Shown in pieces: positions 7,178-15,417 of a stretch of 28,866 nt of DNA. Within the stretch, counting starts at the first letter, position 1. Every line of letters starts with the position of its first letter. The position numbers were made by a program, and so were the translations under genes. Origin of the DNA: Clostridia bacterium (GTDB lineage Bacteria > Bacillota > Clostridia > TANB77 > CAG-508); contig CAAEBO010000047.1 of the NCBI GenBank assembly GCA_900754085.1, positions 1 to 28,866 of the forward strand, read 5' to 3'. The notes below the pieces were generated by a model, which searched no databases, had not been told where the DNA came from, and saw nothing but the letters and a program-made list of their open reading frames with translations.

Positions 7178-9553
7178 TTATTTATTATCTAAACTAGAAT
7201 ATTTTTTTAATTTTTCGTAAACAAGATAATTAATAGTTCCTATAGGGAATTTACCATTTTTATCTTTGCTTCCGGCAGGTACACCTGTTAATAATTCTAT
7301 TCCTTCATCAATAGTAGATATTGCATATATATGGAATAAATTATTTTTAACAGCGTCTACAACTTCGTCATCTAAATGAAGATTTCTTACATTTTGAATA
7401 GGAATAATTACACTATGGCTACCATCTAAACCTCTATCTTTACATATTTGGAAGAATCCTTCTATTTTTTCATTAACGCCACCAATAGGTTGTATTTCAC
7501 CTTTTTGGTTTACAGAGCCTGTAACCGCGAAAGATTGGTTAATAGGAATACCAGATAAACTAGAAAGTAGGGCATATAGCTCTGTACTAGAGGCACTATC
7601 ACCATCTACACCATTATATAATTGCTCAAAACATATACTTGCAGTTAGTGCAAGAGGGAAGTCTTGCGCAAATTTTTGTCCTAAATAACCAGTAAGAATT
7701 AGAACACCTTTAGAATGAGAAGAACCAGAAAGATCAACTTCACGTTCTATATTTACAATTCCTTGCTTACCAGCATAGGTATTTGCTGTTATTTTCGTAG
7801 GTTTTCCAAAAGAATAGTCACCAATAGTTAAAACAGTAAGACCATTTATTTGGCCTACTTCACTTCCAGAAGTATTTATTAATAAAGTATTTTCTTTTAT
7901 CATTTCTAAGTAATGAGTGTCATATTTTTTAACACGTTCAATTCTCTCTTTTAAAGCTTTATGAATAAACTTATCTGTAATTAACTTAGAACGACTAAGT
8001 TTTGCCCAAGTTGCAGCTTCACCAATAATTTCCGATAAATCATTAAACTTTGTAGAAATTTTTTCTTTATCATTAGCAAGAACAGTAGCATAGTCAACTA
8101 AACTTGCAACACCAGTTCTGTCAAGCTGAGGAAGACCTTCTTTTTCACAGAAACCATGAGCAAATCTAGCAAGTTTTATCATGTTTTCAGAATTACGAGG
8201 AGCATCATCTTCAAATTCAACTTTTATTTTAAATAGTTTTCTAAAATCATTATCTATAGCAAGTAAAGTATGATAAATATTACTATTTCCAATAATAATA
8301 ACCTTCAATTCTAAAGGAATAGGTTCAGGTTTTAAAGAAATCATTACCATAGAAGAATGTTGTTCAGAGGCATTTTCTATATTTAATTCCTTTACCTTTA
8401 AAGCCTTTTTTAAAGATTCATAACATAAACTATTTTGTATAATATCATCAGCTTGAAAAATTATATATCCACCATTTGCCATATGAAGTAAACCAGGTTT
8501 TAACATAGTATGATCTGTTTTTAATGCACCATAATAATTTTCATATTCAAGACGACCAAATAAGTTTGGGTAAGAAGTGTTAGAATCCATTATAACAGGA
8601 GAACCTTCTAAATTACTATTATCTATAAATAAATTAACTCTATAATTAAGCCAAGGAGCAGGTGGTTCTGTTCTTGGAGCATTTGGAGCTTGATTATTAG
8701 TGTTTTCAGAAGTAAAAGCAGAAATATTTCTTAAAATATCGGTTTTTACATCATTTAAAAACTTAGTAATTTTTTTATTTCTTTTAAATTTTGCTTTTAT
8801 ATTATTTATATGAACATTTATAGTAAGCAAAGCAATATTAGATTGCCATTCTTCTATTTTTTTATCTGCTTCTTTTTCAATTGCTTTAATTTCGCTAATA
8901 GCTTCTATTATTTGTTCTTGAACAATACCAGATTTACTTTCAAATTCTTTTTTTATACTTTCATCTAATTTGTCAAATTCTTCTTCTTCAATTGTTTTAC
9001 CATTAATTACAGGCATCATATAAATACCATTTTGAGCACTTTTAACAAAAAAACCATTTTGCATAGCTTTTTTATTTAATGCATCCATTAAGTTATTTCT
9101 TCTTTCTTCAAATTCTTGTCTTATAAGAGTTTTTTCTTTTTCGAAATCTTCATTGTTAAAAGTATTTTTTATATCTACTTTAATATCTTTTATAAAGCTA
9201 TCCATAGTACTTTTAAATTCTTTTCCTTGACCAGCAGGAAGAGAAACAGCGATAGGCTCATTTGGTCTATCAAAATTATAAATATAACACCAATCATTTG
9301 GAATTTTTTTCTTTTTCGCAATTGTATCTAAATAATTTTTAGTATACATTGTTTTACCAACACCGCTAGGTCCTTCTATATAAATATTGTAACCTTTAAC
9401 ATTTACATTAAGACCAAATTCTAAAGCTTTAATACCACGCTCTTGACCAATTCCAGAAGTAATAGGTTCTAAATTTTCTGTAGTCTCAAAATCAAAAAAG
9501 TTTGGATTACACATTACTCTTAAATCCTTGTAATTTAATTCATTTTTTTTCAT
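7178..9553 (-). CDS. Lon-like ATP-dependent protease (LonB type, AAA_32 family)
   Basis: This is an ATP-driven serine-lysine protease for damaged or regulatory proteins. The AAA part has Walker A GPSGVGKT (61-68), then a long charged, helix-rich insert (roughly 110-260) typical of the AAA_32 Lon-like group. Further on come segments such as GGYIIFQADD. The C-terminal S16 protease domain shows DGDSASSTEL with catalytic S653 and GGVNEKIEG with catalytic K696. It lacks the N-terminal substrate domain of classical LonA. Start choice: the frame also has an ATG 21 bases upstream (9574) overlapping the rimI stop, but only the ATG at 9553 has a proper site (GGAAAGAAGG 7 bases upstream). That gives 791 residues. 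It is the last gene of the tsaE operon. Paralogues are often called LonB or simply Lon-like; I cannot tell which subgroup. Confidence 0.92.
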   Translation of the reverse strand: MKKNELNYKDLRVMCNPNFFDFETTENLEPITSGIGQERGIKALEFGLNVNVKGYNIYIEGPSGVGKTMYTKNYLDTIAKKKKIPNDWCYIYNFDRPNEPIAVSLPAGQGKEFKSTMDSFIKDIKVDIKNTFNNEDFEKEKTLIRQEFEERRNNLMDALNKKAMQNGFFVKSAQNGIYMMPVINGKTIEEEEFDKLDESIKKEFESKSGIVQEQIIEAISEIKAIEKEADKKIEEWQSNIALLTINVHINNIKAKFKRNKKITKFLNDVKTDILRNISAFTSENTNNQAPNAPRTEPPAPWLNYRVNLFIDNSNLEGSPVIMDSNTSYPNLFGRLEYENYYGALKTDHTMLKPGLLHMANGGYIIFQADDIIQNSLCYESLKKALKVKELNIENASEQHSSMVMISLKPEPIPLELKVIIIGNSNIYHTLLAIDNDFRKLFKIKVEFEDDAPRNSENMIKLARFAHGFCEKEGLPQLDRTGVASLVDYATVLANDKEKISTKFNDLSEIIGEAATWAKLSRSKLITDKFIHKALKERIERVKKYDTHYLEMIKENTLLINTSGSEVGQINGLTVLTIGDYSFGKPTKITANTYAGKQGIVNIEREVDLSGSSHSKGVLILTGYLGQKFAQDFPLALTASICFEQLYNGVDGDSASSTELYALLSSLSGIPINQSFAVTGSVNQKGEIQPIGGVNEKIEGFFQICKDRGLDGSHSVIIPIQNVRNLHLDDEVVDAVKNNLFHIYAISTIDEGIELLTGVPAGSKDKNGKFPIGTINYLVYEKLKKYSSLDNK

Positions 9554-9570
9554 TTGTTTTCCTTCTTTCC

Positions 9571-10008
9571 TCATAAATCTTTTGTCATAATAATTGCAGA
9601 ATCTTTATTTTTATAATATTTTTTTCTGAAGCCAACATTTTTAAAACCATATTTTAAGTATAAATTAATTGCAGGTAAGTTATTTTCATTTACTTCTAAA
9701 GTAATAGAAGAGAAATGCTGGTTTTTGGCAGTTTGAATTAGTTTTTCTAGTAATTTGCTACCAATACCAGATTGTCTATTCGATTTTTTTACAACAATAT
9801 CTGTAATATGTACATCATCTACAGATTTCCAAATACCTGCAAAACCTAAAATATTATTATCCAATTTTGCAACAAAATATTCTGAACTAGAGTTTTTTAG
9901 CTCATCTTCTAAAATATTATATGTCCAAAAATCATCATAATCACTAATTAAAATATCTTTTATTAAAGATAAGTCATAATCTGTCATATTATATATTTCT
10001 AAACTCAT
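9571..10008 (-). CDS. rimI: Ribosomal-protein S18 alanine N-acetyltransferase-like GNAT protein
   Basis: This 145-residue GNAT acetyltransferase uses acetyl-CoA. The acetyl-CoA loop is RQSGIGSKLL (78-87), the usual R/QxxGxG motif. The strand-helix LEVNENNLPAINLYLKYGF (about 104-122) is characteristic of RimI. The name rests on this motif and on its place directly after tsaB, a widespread bacterial arrangement. Its start lies 5 bases past the tsaB stop with AAAGGA inside the tsaB end, so translation is probably coupled. In some bacteria RimI-like proteins have broader substrates, so acetylation of S18 is the family expectation rather than something shown here. Confidence 0.88.
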   Translation of the reverse strand: MSLEIYNMTDYDLSLIKDILISDYDDFWTYNILEDELKNSSSEYFVAKLDNNILGFAGIWKSVDDVHITDIVVKKSNRQSGIGSKLLEKLIQTAKNQHFSSITLEVNENNLPAINLYLKYGFKNVGFRKKYYKNKDSAIIMTKDL

Positions 10009-10013
10009 ATTAA

Positions 10014-10718
10014 TTATCCTTTATTTAATTTTTTATCCAATTCAATTTCTGCACTAGACTTTTTTAAGTATAGTGGAGAAAGGCTAAGTTCTTCTTTAGA
10101 AGTACAATTATAATATTTATAATTAGCAGCCTTTGCAACCGAAACTGAACTAGAATTATTATTAGCAGATATAGAGCAATTATTAAAAGTACTTTTTAAT
10201 AATTCAGAATAAAGTTCTGCTCCCGAGCCAACAAAAGTAATTGGCAAATTATAATAATTATTTAACATAGTTAATACATTATTAATATTATCTGCAATAT
10301 AATTATTAATTAAAGAATAATGAGAATTTTCATATTTAAATAATCCTGCATATACATTGTTATTTTTGGCATCTATTATAGAACATACTAAAGAATTTTC
10401 TTCCGAAATAATATTATAAGCTAAACTTTCTAAAGATGAAATACCAATAGCAGGCTTATTAAAATAATCTCTAAAAGCACATATTGTAGAAACACCAATC
10501 CTAATACCTGTAAAAGAACCAGGACCTTTAGAACATGTAAATAAATCGATATCAGACAAATTTAAATTTAAATTTTCTAAAGATTTTTTTATCATCGGCA
10601 TTAAGTTTTCTGAATGAGTTAATCTGTCAGAAATATGATCTTCGTATATTAAAGTAGTATCTTCTAAAATAGAAATGCTACAAATATTGCTAGATGTATC
10701 TATACTTAAAATTTTCAT
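10014..10718 (-). CDS. tsaB: tRNA threonylcarbamoyladenosine biosynthesis protein TsaB
   Basis: TsaB is the scaffold partner of TsaD in making t6A at position 37 of ANN-decoding tRNAs. Its 234 residues match the family. The N terminus MKILSIDTSSNICSI is the ASKHA first strand, LTHSENLMP (34-42) is a typical segment, and KGPGSFTGIRIGVSTI (64-79) is the family hallmark. As expected for TsaB, the metal-binding histidines of TsaD are absent. The start codon is preceded by AAGGAAG and sits 12 bases after tsaE. The partner tsaD, often adjacent, is not in this window. Confidence 0.95.
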   Translation of the reverse strand: MKILSIDTSSNICSISILEDTTLIYEDHISDRLTHSENLMPMIKKSLENLNLNLSDIDLFTCSKGPGSFTGIRIGVSTICAFRDYFNKPAIGISSLESLAYNIISEENSLVCSIIDAKNNNVYAGLFKYENSHYSLINNYIADNINNVLTMLNNYYNLPITFVGSGAELYSELLKSTFNNCSISANNNSSSVSVAKAANYKYYNCTSKEELSLSPLYLKKSSAEIELDKKLNKG

Positions 10719-10730
10719 TTTTACACTTCC

Positions 10731-11171
10731 TTAATTTAGTTTTATATTTCCAAAACATTCTATATTTAAAATACGATTATTAGAATCTTCAAAATCTCTT
10801 GAAAAAGAAATTTTTAAATAAGAATTTGGTAAAATTTCTTCTATTTTTTCACCCCATTCGATAATACAAATGCCATTTGCAAAATATTCATCTCCACCAA
10901 TAGCATAAAATTCGTCTATATCATCTAATCTGTATACATCGAAATGATATATAGGGAAATTTTGAGTATCATATTCGTTTACAATTGTAAATGTGGGACT
11001 AGATAATTCATCTTGCAAATTAAAATATTCTAAAAAACCTTCTGTAAACTTAGTTTTACCAGAACCAAGTTCACCACTTAAAACTATAATATCACCTTTT
11101 TTAGAATTGGATGCTATTTTTTGCGCAAATTTTTTTGTTTCTTCTTCAGAATGTGAAATAAATTTTGTCAT
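10731..11171 (-). CDS. tsaE: tRNA threonylcarbamoyladenosine biosynthesis ATPase TsaE
   Basis: TsaE is the small ATPase that activates the TsaB-TsaD complex for t6A formation. The P-loop is GELGSGKT (33-40). SSPTFTIVNEY and YHFDVYRLDD are the two other signatures of the family, and IIEWGEKI follows. The length of 146 residues is normal. The ATG has AAAGGAG upstream. It is the first gene of a four-gene minus-strand operon (tsaE-tsaB-rimI-lonB) and lies divergent from dxs. Confidence 0.96.
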   Translation of the reverse strand: MTKFISHSEEETKKFAQKIASNSKKGDIIVLSGELGSGKTKFTEGFLEYFNLQDELSSPTFTIVNEYDTQNFPIYHFDVYRLDDIDEFYAIGGDEYFANGICIIEWGEKIEEILPNSYLKISFSRDFEDSNNRILNIECFGNIKLN

Positions 11172-11245
11172 AATTTTCTCCTTTAAAATATTGCTCCATT
11201 TAAGCTATATATTAGCACAAAACAATAAATTTTCACTACAGCTTA

Positions 11246-11274
11246 ATTATATAGGAAGCGAAAACATTTGTAAA
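11246..11274 (-). promoter_or_regulatory. Promoter of the tsaE-tsaB-rimI-lonB operon
   Basis: Read on the minus strand, TTTACA (11274-11269) and a perfect TATAAT (11251-11246) are spaced by 17 bases, about 75 bases before the tsaE start. This is one of the best promoter matches in the window. The region up to dxs (11275-11394) has no equally good plus-strand promoter by eye. Confidence 0.75.
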
Positions 11275-11394
11275 GAAAATCGAGAGGTAATTATATGGAA
11301 ATTTGAAGAAAAATATGATAAAATATGAACACGTTATAAAACTAAAAGAATATAGCTAAAGGTTATCTTTAACTATTGTACAAGGAGACAAAAT

Positions 11395-13257
11395 ATGACT
11401 TTATTAGAAAATATAAATTTACCAAAAGACTTAAAAAAACTTAACTTAAAAGAAAAAGAAGAATTGGCAAAAGAAATAAGGAAAGAAATATTAAATATAG
11501 TTTCTAAAAATGGTGGGCATTTAGCGTCTAATTTAGGTGTTGTAGAACTTACTATTGCAATGCATTCTGTTTTTAATACTCCAGAAGATAAAATCGTTTG
11601 GGATGTAGGACACCAGACATATGTACACAAAATACTTACTGGTAGAAAAAAACAAATGGAAACTTTAAGAAAAAAAGATGGAATAGCAGGTTTTCCAAAA
11701 AGAGAAGAATCAAAATATGATACTTTTAATGCAGGTCATAGTAGTACATCTATTTCTGCTGCAATAGGAATGGCAAGAGCACGAGATATAAGAAATGAAA
11801 ACTATCAAATTGTAGCAGTAATAGGTGATGGAGCGCTAACAGGTGGAATGGCATTAGAAGCTTTAAATGATGTAGGAAGTTCTAAAACAAATCTTATAAT
11901 TATATTAAATGATAACGAGATGAGTATTTCCAAAAATGTTGGAGGAATTTCAAACTTTTTAAGTAAAATAAGAAGTAGAAAATTTTATAAAAAGTCCAAT
12001 AATTTTATAAAGAAAGCAGTTTCTAAAATTCCATGGCTTGGTGATAAAATAATAAAATTAGTACAAGATATAAAATATAGCATAAAGAAAATATTTATAT
12101 CAAATATGCTTTTTGAAGATATGGGGTATACATATTTAGGCCCAATAGATGGTCATAATATAGAAAAAATAGAAAGTGTTTTAAAAATTGCTAAAGAAAT
12201 TGATGGACCAAAACTAATACATGTAATTACTAAAAAAGGAAAAGGATATAAACCAGCAGAAGATAACCCAGACAGATATCATTCAACCGGGCCAATAAAT
12301 TTAGAAACAGGAAAATCAACAAAAAGTAAAAGTAAAGATTATTCTAAAGTTTTTGGAGAAAAGCTAGTAAAATTAGCAGAAGAAAATGAAAATATTGTAG
12401 CTATAACAGCCTCTATGAAAGATGGTACAGGATTAAATAAATTTGCAGAAAAATTTAAAAATAGGTTTTTTGATGTAGGAATAGCAGAAGGCCATGCAAT
12501 ATGTATGGCAGGTGGTATGGCAACAAATAATATTATTCCTGTAGTACCAATTTACTCCTCTTTTTACCAAAGGGGATATGATCAAGTTATACATGATATA
12601 TGTATGCAAAATTTACATGTTGTTTTATGCTCAGACAGAGCAGGAATTGTAGGATCAGATGGTGAAACACACCAAGGAATTTTTGATCTATCGTTTTTTA
12701 ATATAGTTCCAAATTTGGTAATTATGGCACCTAAAAATTTTAAAGAATTAGAAGATATGCTAGAATTTGCAATAAAATACAATGGTCCAATATATATAAG
12801 ATACCCTCGTGGGGGAGAGGAAAACATAAACATAGTTCATGAAGACAACATAGAACTAGGAAAATCAGAAAAATTATCAGAAGGAAATGACTATACTATT
12901 ATAGCAATAGGAAAAATGGTACAAAGAGCATATGCAGTATCAAAAATATTAAAAGAGGAGAAAATAGGTGTTAAGGTAATAAATGCTAGATTTTTAAAAC
13001 CATTGGATGAAGAAAATATTATTAATTGGATAGGAAACAGTAAAATAATAACTTTAGAGGATAATATAGTAAAAGGTGGACTTGGAAGTACTATAATAGA
13101 ATTATTAAATAGATATAACAAAACAAACGAAATAAAAACATTGGGATATCCAGATGAATTTATTAAACAAGCTACTGTAGACGAAATAGAAAAGAAATAT
13201 AATTTAGACACAGAAAGTATTTTAAATACAATTAGAAAATGGAGTAAATATGAATAA
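11395..13257 (+). CDS. dxs: 1-deoxy-D-xylulose-5-phosphate synthase
   Basis: DXS joins pyruvate and glyceraldehyde 3-phosphate with thiamine diphosphate, the first step of the MEP isoprenoid pathway. At 620 residues it is full length. Visible features are GGHLASNLGVVELT (40-53), VWDVGHQTYVHKIL (68-81), FNAGHSSTSISAA (111-123) and the ThDP/Mg motif GDGALTGGMALEALN (144-158) with NDNEMSIS. The transketolase-type pyrimidine domain has DVGIAEGHA, followed by RYPRGG and a C-terminal transketolase domain. Start: ATG with AAGGAGA upstream. It overlaps the next gene by 8 bases, so the two are translationally coupled. Confidence 0.97.
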   Translation: MTLLENINLPKDLKKLNLKEKEELAKEIRKEILNIVSKNGGHLASNLGVVELTIAMHSVFNTPEDKIVWDVGHQTYVHKILTGRKKQMETLRKKDGIAGFPKREESKYDTFNAGHSSTSISAAIGMARARDIRNENYQIVAVIGDGALTGGMALEALNDVGSSKTNLIIILNDNEMSISKNVGGISNFLSKIRSRKFYKKSNNFIKKAVSKIPWLGDKIIKLVQDIKYSIKKIFISNMLFEDMGYTYLGPIDGHNIEKIESVLKIAKEIDGPKLIHVITKKGKGYKPAEDNPDRYHSTGPINLETGKSTKSKSKDYSKVFGEKLVKLAEENENIVAITASMKDGTGLNKFAEKFKNRFFDVGIAEGHAICMAGGMATNNIIPVVPIYSSFYQRGYDQVIHDICMQNLHVVLCSDRAGIVGSDGETHQGIFDLSFFNIVPNLVIMAPKNFKELEDMLEFAIKYNGPIYIRYPRGGEENINIVHEDNIELGKSEKLSEGNDYTIIAIGKMVQRAYAVSKILKEEKIGVKVINARFLKPLDEENIINWIGNSKIITLEDNIVKGGLGSTIIELLNRYNKTNEIKTLGYPDEFIKQATVDEIEKKYNLDTESILNTIRKWSKYE

Positions 13258-14050
13258 AAAAGAAATAATAGAAGGAAAAACAAAAGAAGAGCAAATTCTA
13301 ATTTCTAAAATGCTAGATAAAATGGAAGAAGCAAAACAGAAAAACAAATTAACCAATACAGATTTTCTAGATGAATATAAAATGACTATATGTATAGAAA
13401 TATTAAAGAAGATTAAATTTGATAAATATATTTTATATGGTGGGTATGAAGAAGCAGAAAGAAAAATTATTATTTTTTACCCAGAGAAGTTTAAATTTAT
13501 TATAGAAGAGGGAAAATATACAAATAAAATGTGTGCAATAAGAATAATTTTACCAAACGAGTTATACAATAATTACACACATAAAAATTATCTTGGAATG
13601 CTAATGAAATTAGGAATTGTAAGAGAAAAAATAGGAGATATTTTAGTAAGAGAAGATGGTGCAGATATAATTATTTTGCCAGAAATAAGTAAATATTTAA
13701 TTACAAATTTACAAGGTTTAACAAGGCTAAAAAAATCTAAAATACAGGAAATAGAAATTAATGAAATAAAAAAAGTAGAAACAAAAACAAAAGAATATAA
13801 TATTATTGTTTCGGCATTAAGATTAGATAATGTAATAGCAGAACTTGCAAAAGTTTCTAGAACGCAATCCAAAGAATTAATAGAAAAAGAAAGAATATTT
13901 ATAAATTTTAAAAATGAAATAAAAAGTACAAAACTAGTAAATGAAGGGGATTTAATAACAATTAGAGGAAAAGGAAGATTTAAAATTTCTAAAATTATTG
14001 GAAACACACAAAAAGGAAAATATTTACTTAAAATAGAAAAATATGTATAA
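13250..14050 (+). CDS. ylmH: YlmH-family RNA-binding protein with C-terminal S4 domain
   Basis: This 266-residue protein has the YlmH architecture. Its N-terminal portion contains TNTDFLDEYKMTI (35-47) and the strongly diagnostic GGYEEAERKIIIFYPEKF (64-81). A C-terminal S4 RNA-binding domain spans about 188-250 (LRLDNVIAELAKVSRTQSKE). YlmH binds the ribosome or tRNA and has been linked to ribosome-associated quality control in Bacillus and Streptococcus; that role is knowledge of the family, not visible here. The start overlaps the end of dxs by 8 bases. In many Firmicutes the gene after dxs is tlyA (S4 at the N terminus plus an FtsJ methyltransferase). Here the S4 domain is C-terminal and no methyltransferase motif is seen, so I reject TlyA. 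A terminator follows 17 bases later. Confidence 0.88.
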   Translation: MNKKEIIEGKTKEEQILISKMLDKMEEAKQKNKLTNTDFLDEYKMTICIEILKKIKFDKYILYGGYEEAERKIIIFYPEKFKFIIEEGKYTNKMCAIRIILPNELYNNYTHKNYLGMLMKLGIVREKIGDILVREDGADIIILPEISKYLITNLQGLTRLKKSKIQEIEINEIKKVETKTKEYNIIVSALRLDNVIAELAKVSRTQSKELIEKERIFINFKNEIKSTKLVNEGDLITIRGKGRFKISKIIGNTQKGKYLLKIEKYV

Positions 14051-14067
14051 AATATAAAGAATTAAGT

Positions 14068-14094
14068 AAGAATACTTGAAAAGTATTCTTTTTT
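14068..14094 (+). terminator. Rho-independent terminator after dxs-ylmH
   Basis: A perfect 10-base stem AAGAATACTT / AAGTATTCTT with loop GAA runs into TTTT. It separates dxs-ylmH from the glycolytic genes. Confidence 0.9.
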
Positions 14095-14172
14095 GTTATA
14101 GAATTACTACGATCAAATAGTAGGTCAAATTTTTGTATGCCTATAAGGCAAAAAAAGAATGGAGGAATTATA

Positions 14173-15186
14173 ATGTCAATTAAAGTAGGTTTTAACGGAT
14201 TTGGAAGAATTGGAAAATTAGCATTCCAAGCAGCTTTAGAGAAAGGTGATGAAGTAAACATCGTTGCTATAAATGATCCTTTTATAACAGCAGATTATAT
14301 GGCTTACATGGTTAAATATGACACAATGCATGGAAGATTTAATGGAACAATCGAAGCAAAAGAAAATTCTTTAGTAGTAAATGGAAAAGAAATAAAAGTA
14401 TATAATGAAATGGATCCACATAACATACCATGGGGAGAATTAGGTGTAGAATACGTATTTGAATGTTCAGGAGTATTTACAACAATGGAAAAAGCAGGAG
14501 CACACTTAGAAGCAGGAGCTAAAAAAGTAGTTATAAGTGCACCTTCAAAAGATGCACCAATGTTTGTTATGGGTGTTAATAATGAAACATATGAAACAAG
14601 CATGAACATCGTTTCTAACGCATCTTGTACAACAAACTGTTTAGCACCACTTGCTAAAGTTATAAACGATAACTTTGGATTAAAAGATGGTTTAATGTCA
14701 ACAGTACATGCTACAACAGCTACACAAAAAACAGTAGATGGTGCTTCTAAAAAAGATTGGAGAGGTGGACGTTCTGCTGCTGGAAATATTATTCCATCAT
14801 CAACAGGTGCTGCAAAAGCAGTTGGAAAAGTTATTCCAGAATTAAATGGAAAATTAACAGGTATGTCTTTCAGAGTTCCAACATTAGATGTTTCTGTTGT
14901 TGACTTAACATGTAATTTAGAAAAACCAGCAACATATGAAGAAATATGTGCTGCAGTTAAAAAAGCTTCAGAAAATGAATTAAAAGGAATTCTTGAATAT
15001 ACAGATGAACCAGTTGTTTCTTCAGACTTTTTAGGAGATTCACATACATCTATATTTGATGCAGCTGCTGGTATCCAATTAACAGATACATTTGTAAAAT
15101 TAGTTGCATGGTATGATAATGAATGGGGATATTCTCATAAATTAGTAGATTTAGCTTGCTATATGGCAACAAAAGACAATATGTAA
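14173..15186 (+). CDS. gap: Glyceraldehyde-3-phosphate dehydrogenase, NAD-dependent type
   Basis: GAPDH oxidises glyceraldehyde 3-phosphate to 1,3-bisphosphoglycerate. The NAD fold begins with GFNGFGRIG (6-14). D35 (AINDPF) at the end of the second strand favours NAD over NADP. The catalytic cysteine is C152 in SNASCTTNCLAP, with H179 in STVHATTATQ as the base. WYDNEWGYSHK is near the C terminus, and the length is 337 residues. I chose ATG 14173 because GGAGG lies just upstream and the family starts at this point; the open frame extends 12 codons further left without a ribosome site. It is the first gene of the gap-pgk-tpiA-gpmI run. The 78 bases before it hold two small inverted repeats (TACTA/TAGTA at about 14106-14122 and TGCC/GGCA at about 14138-14150) but no clear promoter. 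Confidence 0.97.
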   Translation: MSIKVGFNGFGRIGKLAFQAALEKGDEVNIVAINDPFITADYMAYMVKYDTMHGRFNGTIEAKENSLVVNGKEIKVYNEMDPHNIPWGELGVEYVFECSGVFTTMEKAGAHLEAGAKKVVISAPSKDAPMFVMGVNNETYETSMNIVSNASCTTNCLAPLAKVINDNFGLKDGLMSTVHATTATQKTVDGASKKDWRGGRSAAGNIIPSSTGAAKAVGKVIPELNGKLTGMSFRVPTLDVSVVDLTCNLEKPATYEEICAAVKKASENELKGILEYTDEPVVSSDFLGDSHTSIFDAAAGIQLTDTFVKLVAWYDNEWGYSHKLVDLACYMATKDNM

Positions 15187-15193
15187 TAAATAA

Positions 15194-15232
15194 AGACTTA
15201 GAGGTTGCTTTTAAAGTAACCTCTAAAAGTCT
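15194..15232 (+). repeat. Hairpin downstream of gap
   Basis: AGACTTAGAGGTT (15194-15206) pairs with AACCTCT (15218-15224) and AAGTCT (15227-15232), with an AA bulge. The loop side can also pair (CTTT/AAAG). There is no T tract on the plus strand, so a processing or stabilising hairpin at the gap 3' end, or a weak terminator, is more likely than a full stop. Confidence 0.6.
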
Positions 15233-15250
15233 AATGCAAAAGGATAGTTG

Positions 15251-15256
15251 TATAAT
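15251..15256 (+). promoter_or_regulatory. Candidate -10 element for a pgk promoter
   Basis: A perfect TATAAT is preceded by a weak -35 region (AGTCTA at 15228-15233, spacing 17). A start about 7 bases later would place the structured element at 15267-15365 at the very 5' end of the transcript. The -35 mismatch keeps confidence low. Confidence 0.35.
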
Positions 15257-15266
15257 AAACAATCTA

Positions 15267-15365
15267 AATTGTAAAGGTTACATATGTGCCTAAAAAACAT
15301 ATATAAAATTATGCATAGTTTTTACATATGTTCCCAAAAAGGACATATATGCAACCTTTACAATT
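15267..15365 (+). repeat. 99-base structured element: outer 13-base stem around two similar hairpins, in the pgk leader
   Basis: AATTGTAAAGGTT (15267-15279) is perfectly complementary to AACCTTTACAATT (15353-15365). Between them are two related direct copies: ACATATGTGCCTAAAAAACATATAT (shown here in two parts, ACATATGTGCC and TAAAAAACATATAT) at about 15280-15304, and ACATATGTTCCC followed by AAAAAGGACATATAT at about 15324-15350. Each copy is itself a hairpin (ATATGT…ACATAT; the second with CC/GG added). No T tract follows, so it is not a terminator. It could be a cis-acting leader RNA or a small MITE-like insertion with 13-base terminal inverted repeats. No clear target duplication is seen. 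Confidence 0.7.
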
Positions 15366-15417
15366 AAATAAATGCATTATTACAAATAAGGTTATATAAA
15401 TAGAAGGAGTGAATTTT

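Noticed and set aside
9554..9574. Upstream start of lonB overlapping the rimI stop
   Set aside because: It has no ribosome site, whereas the ATG at 9553 follows GGAAAGAAGG.
13250..14050. TlyA-type rRNA methyltransferase after dxs
   Set aside because: The S4 domain is C-terminal and no methyltransferase motif is present; the GGYEEAERK motif is YlmH-like.
15267..15365. Rho-independent terminator between gap and pgk
   Set aside because: The stem is strong but is followed by ATTAAATAAATG rather than a T tract.
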